Of a stretch of DNA of 64,000 nt, positions 57,577-64,000 are shown piece after piece. How positions within the stretch are numbered: position 1 is the stretch's first letter; every line of letters starts with the position of its first letter. Made by a program: the position numbers and the translations under genes. The notes under the pieces were generated by a model. The model worked only from the letters and a program-made list of their open reading frames with translations, ran no database searches and was not told the origin of the DNA. The stretch comes from VRUE01 sp963703175 (lineage in GTDB: Bacteria > Actinomycetota > Thermoleophilia > Solirubrobacterales > 70-9), in contig OY969794.1 of NCBI GenBank assembly GCA_963703175.1, positions 1,116,001-1,180,000 of the forward strand, written 5' to 3'.

Positions 57577-58224
57577 ATGCGAAGCGAGCGGGGAACGGCG
57601 AGTGTCGAGCAGGCCGGCCTGTCGGCGCTGATCGCGTTGCTGCTTATGGCCGCAATCGCGGCGCTCGCCGCGGGCGGCGAAATCGATCCCCGCAACGCCC
57701 TCGGTAGCACGATTGCGCGGCGGCTCGCTTGCGCGCCACGTCTTCCCGAACCCTGCCGCCGTCACCCGCTTGTGCCCGCCTACGGCTGGCCGCTGGCCCG
57801 CCTCGCCCGCGCCCTGGCGCCGGCGGCGCTCGCCTTGCCCGGCCCCGGCGGGCTGCCGCTGTACCCGGTCGACTTCCGGCGCTGCCGCCGCGAAAGCTGC
57901 GCCCTCGCTGCCGGCCCGCAGGCCACTGCCTCCGGCCGCCGCATCACCGCCTTTACCGAGATCGAGGATCGCCGCCGTACGCTCGGCGGGGTTGAGCTGA
58001 CCTACTGGCTCTACCGCCCTGGTTTGGGCTGGGAGCGGATCGTCCGCCGCGCCGGCCAGGCGCAGGTCGAGGCGGCAAGCCACGTCCGCGTGCTGCTCAA
58101 GGACGACCCGGCGCTGGTGCCACTGGAGACTCTGCCCGGCCGCGACCATTACGACTTCCCGCCGGGCGAACGCCCACCCTGGCAGTGGCGTGTTCAAAGT
58201 CGCTACCCAGGATGGTCCAGCTAA
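57577..58224 (+). CDS. TadE-like pseudopilin/surface protein
   Basis: 215 residues from ATG 57577. The N-terminus (ERGTASVEQAGLSALIALLLMAAIAAL) has the charged-then-hydrophobic pattern with an E at about position 5 of the helix seen in TadE/TadG pseudopilins, so prepilin-type processing is possible. The rest is soluble, Pro/Arg-rich, with four or more Cys that could form disulfides outside the cell. No tad assembly genes are in the window. The stop overlaps the convergent gene by 4 bases. Confidence 0.6.
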   Translation: MRSERGTASVEQAGLSALIALLLMAAIAALAAGGEIDPRNALGSTIARRLACAPRLPEPCRRHPLVPAYGWPLARLARALAPAALALPGPGGLPLYPVDFRRCRRESCALAAGPQATASGRRITAFTEIEDRRRTLGGVELTYWLYRPGLGWERIVRRAGQAQVEAASHVRVLLKDDPALVPLETLPGRDHYDFPPGERPPWQWRVQSRYPGWSS

Positions 58225-59201
58225 CCGGGCGAGACGTCTGGGGCAGCCCGGTCGTCTTCTGCCTGTTTGATCAGCCCTCGCCAATCAGTGGTGCGGAAGA
58301 CGAGCAGGATCGCGGCAAAGCCGAGCACGACCGACCAGGCCGCCATCGCTATCTGCGTCCCAACCGAGAAGGAGAGGACGGCCGAGCGCGAGGGCCCGTG
58401 CAGCGTCGCCACCAAGAGCGCCTGTTGGGCACCGGCGCCACCGGGCGTGAAAGGCACGATGTTGGCGATCGCCTGCACGCTCATTACCAGCATCACATTG
58501 CCGACCGAGCCGCCGATACCAAAGGCTTCGAGGAAGAACCAGAAGGCGGCGAAGCGGAAGAGCCAGCCGACGCCCTGCCAGGCCGCCACCTCGCGCAAGT
58601 AGCGCCGCGGCTTGGTCAGGATGACGACACCCTGTTTGACCCGGTCCCAGAAGCGACGCACCCGGTGAGCCAGCAGGTAAATAGCGATCGCGATCGCCAC
58701 TAGCAGCGCGCCCAGCGTGATCAGGAAGACCTGCGGGTGTTCGGCCCAGAAGGAGATCTCGAACGCCGGCAGGTCGGGTAGCTGCGGTGGCTTCGGCAGC
58801 AGGCCCTGCGAGACCGCATAAAGCAGCACCAGCACCCCGATCGTCGTGTCGAAGACCGTCTGGACGAGAAAGGAGGAGGTGACCGCCGGATAGGAGGAGC
58901 CGGGGATCTGGCGTTTGACAAGGAAGACTTTGGTCACGTCGCCGGCGTGCGCAGGGAGGATCGCGTTGATCCCCGCCCCGGCCAGGTAGGCGGCGGCAAG
59001 CTCCAGAAAAGAGATCCGCGTGGCCGGATAGGAGGCGTGGAGGACGTTGCGCCAGGCCCAGGCGCGTACCAATTGCATCCCCGCCAGGCAGGCCAGGGCA
59101 AGGGCGAACGGGGTCCATTGGATGTCCGAGAGATGCTGGAAGAACGCCGTCGCCGCGTTGGCGAAGGATTCGGCGCTGGACGCGAAGTCGGCGAGTAGCA
59201 T
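58221..59201 (-). CDS. UPF0104 / lysylphosphatidylglycerol synthase-like membrane protein
   Basis: 326 residues, about eight transmembrane helices. LELAAAYLAGAGINAILPAHAGDVTKVFLVKRQ and VMSVQAIANIVPFTPGGAGAQQALLV match the flippase domain of the LPG-synthase/UPF0104 family. The start ATG 59201 is chosen; upstream frame to 59447 lies over the divergent sulfotransferase. Probably moves or flips a lipid; substrate unknown. The pairing with the sulfotransferase across a short divergent promoter suggests a lipid or glycan modification locus. Confidence 0.82.
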   Translation of the reverse strand: MLLADFASSAESFANAATAFFQHLSDIQWTPFALALACLAGMQLVRAWAWRNVLHASYPATRISFLELAAAYLAGAGINAILPAHAGDVTKVFLVKRQIPGSSYPAVTSSFLVQTVFDTTIGVLVLLYAVSQGLLPKPPQLPDLPAFEISFWAEHPQVFLITLGALLVAIAIAIYLLAHRVRRFWDRVKQGVVILTKPRRYLREVAAWQGVGWLFRFAAFWFFLEAFGIGGSVGNVMLVMSVQAIANIVPFTPGGAGAQQALLVATLHGPSRSAVLSFSVGTQIAMAAWSVVLGFAAILLVFRTTDWRGLIKQAEDDRAAPDVSPG

Positions 59202-59222
59202 CGCAGCTAGACTAGCCCGCTC

Positions 59223-60212
59223 TTGTCTGCGCCCGACCCGACTCAGACTGCTTTCGCGGCCCCGCACGACCCCGCCGACGAGGCGATGTGCGCGCGTGCT
59301 CGCGAGCGCTTCACCGGCGACCGCGGCAGCCGCTTGCGGCGGCGCCGCAAGCGCCACGCCGAGCTGCCCAACCTGATCATTATCGGCGGCCTCAAGTGCG
59401 GCACGACCAGCATCCACCACTATCTCGGACTGCATCCCGAGATCCACATGTCAAAGCCAAAGGAGCTCAACTTCTTCGTCGAGGAGCTCAACTGGGATCT
59501 CGGCCTCAACTGGTACGCGAGCCGCTTCGACGACCGCTTCAAGGTGCGCGGCGAGTCCTCGCCCCACTACACCAACCTGCCCCGCTTCGAGGGCGCCCCG
59601 GGGCGAATCAAGGAGCACTGTCCCGACGCCCGCCTGCTCTACATGGTGCGCGACCCGATCAAGCGGATCCTCTCGCACTGGGTGCACGCGACCGGCGCCG
59701 GCTATGAGACCCGCGAGCTGGTTCCCACCCTCTCGGAGCCCGACTCCTCCTACATCCAGCGCTCGATGTACTGGATGCAGCTGCAGCCCTACCTGGAGCT
59801 GTTTGACCGCAAGCAGATCGAGGTGATCACGCAGGAGGAGTTGCAGGCAGAACGCGAGGAGACGATGCGCAAGGCCTTCCGCTTCGCCGGCGTCGACGAG
59901 ACCTTCACCTCGGAGCAGTTCGACCGCGAGTGGGAGAAGTCGAGCGCCAAGCAGGGCGACAAATACCAGGTGATGGAGAAGCTGGTGAAACTGCCGGGCC
60001 TGCGCTCCTTCAACCGCAACTTCGACCGGCTGCCCGAGTCGCTGCGCTGGATCGTCGAGAAGGTCGTTCACGATCCGGAGAAGCCGCCGGCACCGAAGCC
60101 AAAGCTCCCCGACGACCTCTTCGAGACGATCCGCAGCCGCTTCGGCGCCGACGTCGCGGCTCTGCAGGAATTCGCCGGCCGCGAGTTCGCCGGCTGGCAC
60201 GACTACTCCTGA
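59223..60212 (+). CDS. PAPS-dependent sulfotransferase
   Basis: 329 residues from TTG 59223. The 5'-phosphosulfate loop IIGGLKCGTTSIHHYL (residues ~53-68) and the 3'-phosphate motif YMVRDPIKRILSHW are intact; KPKELNFF is the next family motif. It transfers sulfate from PAPS to a hydroxyl of a lipid, sugar or small molecule, probably in the cytoplasm. PAPS would come from CysC. The N-terminal ~45 residues are Arg-rich and probably disordered. Acceptor not identifiable; the adjacent UPF0104 gene is a candidate partner. Confidence 0.88.
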   Translation: MSAPDPTQTAFAAPHDPADEAMCARARERFTGDRGSRLRRRRKRHAELPNLIIIGGLKCGTTSIHHYLGLHPEIHMSKPKELNFFVEELNWDLGLNWYASRFDDRFKVRGESSPHYTNLPRFEGAPGRIKEHCPDARLLYMVRDPIKRILSHWVHATGAGYETRELVPTLSEPDSSYIQRSMYWMQLQPYLELFDRKQIEVITQEELQAEREETMRKAFRFAGVDETFTSEQFDREWEKSSAKQGDKYQVMEKLVKLPGLRSFNRNFDRLPESLRWIVEKVVHDPEKPPAPKPKLPDDLFETIRSRFGADVAALQEFAGREFAGWHDYS

Positions 60213-60225
60213 GTACGCTGCGCCC

Positions 60226-60789
60226 ATGAGGCGCCTGCTCCCAGACCCCGGCCCGACCACCATCGAGGAGCAGCTCGATTCCTACTGTCCGTGGGAGCAG
60301 CCGCGCGACAACCGTCCCTATGTGGCGATGAACTTCGCCGCCACGGTTGACGGGCGGGCGGCGATCGGCGGGGTCTCCGGGCCGATCGGCTCAGACGCCG
60401 ACACGGCGATGCTGGTCGGGCTGCGCAGCCGCTTCGACGCGGTGATGATCGGCGCCGGCACGATGCGCGCCGAGCACTACGGGGACATCGGCAAGCGGCT
60501 CGTCGTGGTCGAGAGCGGGCCGCGGGGAAAAACGGACCTGCCGGCGCTTCTGCGCTCCCTGCGGGAGGAAGGCGTAAAAGCACTTTTGTGCGAGGGGGGA
60601 CCGACGCTTCACGGGGCGTTGCAGGGGGCCGGCCTCGTCGACAACCTCTTCTTGACGATCGCGCCAAAGCTGGTCGGTGGCAACGCCCCGCGCATCCTTG
60701 AGGGCGACATGCCGGGCATAGAGCCGCTGGAGCTGACCTGGCTGCTGGAGGACAAAGGCGAGCTCTTCGCCCGCTACAGCCGCCGCTGA
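60226..60789 (+). CDS. RibD C-terminal/dihydrofolate reductase-like reductase
   Basis: 187 residues: VAMNFAATVDGRAAIGGVSGPIGS, GLRSRFDAVMIGAGTMRAEHYG, ALLCEGGPTLHGALQGAGLVDNLFLTIAPKLVGG. This is the RibD-C/HTP-reductase fold using NADPH, but with no deaminase domain and no rib genes nearby, so the substrate may differ from the riboflavin intermediate. The spacer region between the glycine loops is shorter than in RibD. Start ATG 60226, 13 bases after the sulfotransferase. Confidence 0.82.
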   Translation: MRRLLPDPGPTTIEEQLDSYCPWEQPRDNRPYVAMNFAATVDGRAAIGGVSGPIGSDADTAMLVGLRSRFDAVMIGAGTMRAEHYGDIGKRLVVVESGPRGKTDLPALLRSLREEGVKALLCEGGPTLHGALQGAGLVDNLFLTIAPKLVGGNAPRILEGDMPGIEPLELTWLLEDKGELFARYSRR

Positions 60790-60845
60790 TTGGCTCCACC
60801 ACGCTAGCTTTCCCTGACCGAAACCGAGGAGAGGACGCCCCACCG

Positions 60846-62108
<1,263 letters not shown>

Positions 62109-62110
62109 GC

Positions 62111-62140
62111 AGGTATGTGTATATCTACTGCTAAGGTATG
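62111..62140 (+). promoter_or_regulatory. Candidate promoter/operator of the VapBC-type locus
   Basis: Direct repeats AGGTATG at 62111-62117 and 62134-62140, 23 bases apart, with the AT-rich TGTATATCTAC between them, immediately before and into the antitoxin start. Antitoxins usually bind such sites to repress their own operon. Confidence 0.35.
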
Positions 62141-62416
62141 CACATGCTCAATCGACGCCTCCAGGTGCTGGTTGACGAGGAGCGTTTCGAGCGCCTAGCC
62201 CGCGAATCCGAACGGACGGGCGCGCCTGTCGGCGAGCTCGTCCGCCGGGCGATCGACCGGGAGTTCCCTGGCAAAGGGCGCGACGCGGAGCGAGAACGTG
62301 CCGGTCAGGAACTGCTTGCCATGCCACCTCCCCCCGGAGATGGGTTCGAGCCAGACTGGGACGATCAGAAGCGGGAGCTGCGGGATGCTCGGGCGAGCAA
62401 GTGGCGGGGCGCTTGA
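62138..62416 (+). CDS. Ribbon-helix-helix antitoxin, VapB-like
   Basis: 92 residues: MLNRRLQVLVDEERFERLARESERTGAPVGELVRRAIDREFP is a ribbon-helix-helix DNA-binding domain; the acidic/Trp-containing tail (PGDGFEPDWDDQKRELRD) would bind and block the toxin. ATG 62138 or 62144. Overlaps the PIN gene by 16 bases, the usual antitoxin-toxin arrangement. Confidence 0.85.
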   Translation: MHMLNRRLQVLVDEERFERLARESERTGAPVGELVRRAIDREFPGKGRDAERERAGQELLAMPPPPGDGFEPDWDDQKRELRDARASKWRGA

Positions 62417-62850
62417 GGCGCTTCCTTTACGACACCTCGATCTTCATCTATGCACTTGGCAGAGAACATCCGTACAGAGAGCCGTGTCGCGAGATCGCGC
62501 GTCTAGCCACTGTGGGCGATCTTCAGGGCGAGGCCAGCATCGACCTGCTTCAGGAGTTCACGCACCAGAGAGCGCGTCGAACTGGCGATCGATTGGGTGC
62601 GGCGAAAGCTGCGCGAAGCGTCGCGAGGCTCGTCTGGTGGCACCCGGTCGAGCCCAACGACGTTCAGCGGGGAATCGACCTTTTCGAGGCCCACGAGAGC
62701 CTCGATGCCCAGGATGCAGTCTATGCCGCCCTGGCTATCAACCGGGGCATAGATGCGATCCTCGCGACGGATCGCGCCTTCGACGCAATCGACGGACTGG
62801 AGCGAATCGATCCAGCCGACGAGCACGCCGTCGCCTCGCTGCTCGGCTGA
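62401..62850 (+). CDS. PIN-domain toxin, VapC-like ribonuclease
   Basis: 149 residues from GTG 62401. Acidic metal site: Asp in FLYDTSIFIYALG, Glu in EASIDLLQEF, Asp in DAQDAVYAALA and in ILATDRAFDAI. Cleaves RNA when free of the antitoxin. Shares its first 16 bases with the antitoxin gene. Normal length, no obvious damage. Confidence 0.87.
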   Translation: MAGRLRRFLYDTSIFIYALGREHPYREPCREIARLATVGDLQGEASIDLLQEFTHQRARRTGDRLGAAKAARSVARLVWWHPVEPNDVQRGIDLFEAHESLDAQDAVYAALAINRGIDAILATDRAFDAIDGLERIDPADEHAVASLLG

Positions 62851-62887
62851 GCGCTCGGAACATCGAGTGAGGTTCCGCGCAAGAAAA

Positions 62888-62909
62888 GGGCCGGGCTTTC
62901 GCCCGGCCC
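62888..62909 (-). terminator. Rho-independent terminator of the repeat-containing surface protein gene
   Basis: GGGCCGGGC-GAAA-GCCCGGCCC read on the minus strand, followed by TTTTCTT. A stable stem with GAAA tetraloop and T-run, 57-78 bases after the stop of the 62966-63694 gene. The best intrinsic terminator in the window. Confidence 0.85.
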
Positions 62910-62965
62910 CTTCAGAGAATCGCTTTCGACTACTGACCAAACTGGCCAATCAGACGAAATTACTA

Positions 62966-63694
62966 CTAGGGCGTGACGAGTACGCTGAAACCCTCCGGGA
63001 CCGCTTCGTTAGTCGCGTTATGCGTTTGCACGTAGAGAACATTCGGGTTATTGGCCGTGCCGGTGGCAGAGCAAACCAACGTGTTGGCCGGACCGGCACA
63101 CGGTTGGGACGCAACGAAGCCATCGAAGTTCGGGTTCAGATAGCGGAAGGAAACGAATGCTCCGCGTTCGATCAAACTCGAGCCAAAATTGAGCCAGTAC
63201 TCATTGCCAATGTGGCTCACCAACGTTATTCCGCCTGACTGCGCCAGGATCGTTCCGTCAGATTTGACGGTCGCCCACTGAACGCGCTGCTGGAAGGCCG
63301 ATGGAGACTGGCCGCCGAGCTTATTTGCGTCAGCTGCAAGCGGAACTTCGCCTAGGCTGGACTCTTTGACCTTCTCGCCGGTGACCGCATCGTTGGCGAT
63401 CTTGTTGGTCGTGACGGCGTTGTCGGCGATCTTGTTGGTCGTGACGGCGTTGTCGGCGATCTTGTTGGTCGTAACCGAGCCGTCGGCGATCTTGCTCTCG
63501 GTTACCGCGCCATTCTTGAGCTTGCCGGCCGTCACCGCTTCTTTGACGATCTTGCCGGTCTTGATCGAGTTGGCCTTGATTTCGTTAGGACCGACCTTCG
63601 TCGCTGCGAGGGCAGTGGCACCGCCGAGCATGAGGAAGACGGCGATCGATGACATCACGTTTGCGTACGTGAGGTGCTTACGTACTCGCTTCAA
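62966..63694 (-). CDS. Secreted repeat-containing surface protein (Thermoleophilia-type)
   Basis: 242 residues from TTG 63694, chosen because AAGGAG lies six bases upstream. Signal peptide (LLKRVRKHLTYANVMSSIAVFLMLGGATALA), then decapeptide-like repeats VTTNKIADNA over about 35-110, an ADANKLGGQSPSAF hinge, and a C-terminal beta-domain (WATVKSDGTILAQSGGITLVSHIGNEYW) with two Cys. The KHLTYANVM start and LGG hinge are features I know from Solirubrobacterales proteins. Likely surface-exposed; ligand unknown. Confidence 0.75.
   Translation of the reverse strand: MKRVRKHLTYANVMSSIAVFLMLGGATALAATKVGPNEIKANSIKTGKIVKEAVTAGKLKNGAVTESKIADGSVTTNKIADNAVTTNKIADNAVTTNKIANDAVTGEKVKESSLGEVPLAADANKLGGQSPSAFQQRVQWATVKSDGTILAQSGGITLVSHIGNEYWLNFGSSLIERGAFVSFRYLNPNFDGFVASQPCAGPANTLVCSATGTANNPNVLYVQTHNATNEAVPEGFSVLVTP
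63391..63480 (-). repeat. 30-bp coding tandem repeats in the surface protein gene
   Basis: Three contiguous 30-bp units (63391, 63421, 63451), the first two nearly identical, with degenerate copies on both sides. Each encodes a ten-residue unit of the type TTNKIADNAV. Unit number is likely to vary by slippage. Confidence 0.8.
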
Positions 63695-63828
63695 GAGTCT
63701 CTCCTTGATTGCGGGCGGAGGGAATCGGACGAACCTCCATACCCAATTGCAGGGGATTGCGGGACACAATCAGGTCGGTCGGTCGCCGTCAAGGGCTTTG
63801 GACAAAGCACTTCGACGCAAAGACGCGC

Positions 63829-64000
63829 TCAGTCGCGGCGCTCGGCCGCCTCGGCCGCTTCCGCGAGGCGCTCGACCAGGCGGGCGAAATGTTCAATGCC
63901 CGGGTCGACCTTGCCGTACTGGCCGGCGGCGTAACGCGCGTAGACGCCCTCGAGAATGATCGCCAGCTTCCAGTAGCCGAGGGCGACGAAGAAATCGAGC
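63829..64000 (-). CDS. C-terminus of an aminoglycoside-phosphotransferase-family kinase (5' end outside window)
   Basis: A frame open to the right edge ends at TGA 63829-63831, giving 56 residues. LDFFVALGYWKLAIILEGVYARYAAGQYGK is the last helix pair of APH-type phosphotransferases, followed by an acidic/Arg helix (HFARLVERLAEAAEAAERRD). Such kinases often accompany acyl-CoA dehydrogenases like the one at 60846-62108 and are thought to phosphorylate hydroxyacyl-CoAs. Confidence 0.75.
   Translation of the reverse strand, partial: LDFFVALGYWKLAIILEGVYARYAAGQYGKVDPGIEHFARLVERLAEAAEAAERRD

Noticed and set aside
63361..63510. CRISPR-like regularly spaced repeats
   Set aside because: The units are contiguous with no spacers and are read in frame in a surface protein gene.

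Overview
High-GC genomic window with short intergenic gaps and many ATGA/GTGA/TGATG start-stop overlaps. The gene content points to an actinobacterium. It includes a deazaflavin (F420)-type oxidoreductase, a complete 14-gene nuoA-N operon, a B12-dependent ribonucleotide reductase, ThyX, a CsoR regulator and a surface protein of the KHLTYANVM...LGG type. I associate that last family with Thermoleophilia (Solirubrobacter/Conexibacter relatives). The taxonomic placement is inference, because there is no rRNA or tRNA gene in the window.

Layout. Positions 1-2.2 kb: end of a small Cys-motif protein, a PHP phosphoesterase and a secreted NHL beta-propeller. 2.3-6.5 kb (minus): assimilatory sulfur cluster sir-cysH-sat-cysC. 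6.5-9.6 kb (minus): small membrane protein, rhodanese, dodecin and a PhoR/PhoB-type two-component system. 9.7-11.4 kb: GT2 glycosyltransferase with DUF2304 partner, then a two-gene small-membrane-protein cassette. 11.4-15.4 kb (minus): topA-tmk-holB. 15.5-19.7 kb: sugar epimerase, precorrin-2 dehydrogenase, MarR/YceI divergon, FMN reductase, hemolysin III. 19.8-26.6 kb: NrdJ, P450, alpha/beta hydrolase, DUF4396-CsoR. 26.6-36.3 kb: MacB-like ABC exporter, HAD phosphatase, MFS, thioesterase, MsrB, NarL-type regulator, SerRS, cytochrome c, flavin reductase. 36.3-37.7 kb: a second small-membrane cassette, F420-type oxidoreductase and a membrane protein. 37.8-52.7 kb: nuoA-N. 52.8-64 kb: AEC permease, VOC protein, ThyX, CBS protein, TadE-like protein, UPF0104 membrane protein, PAPS sulfotransferase, RibD-like reductase, acyl-CoA dehydrogenase, VapBC-type toxin-antitoxin, repeat-containing surface protein and the end of an APH-type phosphotransferase.

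Functional links. CysC (PAPS synthesis) sits beside an iron-sulfur APS reductase, which does not need PAPS; a PAPS-type sulfotransferase lies in the same window. The precorrin-2 dehydrogenase makes the siroheme precursor needed by the sulfite reductase. NrdJ, ThyX and Tmk together cover dTTP supply.

Most striking feature. At least 15 palindromic elements of about 50-150 bp are scattered from 12.5 to 55.3 kb, and most fall into recurring families. Within a family the termini or unpaired cores are conserved, while the stem arms differ from copy to copy yet stay self-complementary. Several lie inside open reading frames and are translated. Family A copies lie in nuoC and at the N-terminus of nuoD. 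Other palindromes lie in nuoG (exactly 23 codons) and nuoJ (flanked by a 10-bp imperfect direct repeat 99 bp apart). A family B copy supplies the C-termini of both ThyX and the convergent membrane protein. Family D folds into a long stem enclosing short three-base-loop hairpins. The pattern resembles the coding-sequence-invading palindromic elements of Rickettsia, but the sequences do not match any family I recognise, and no transposase or REP-associated tyrosine transposase is in the window.
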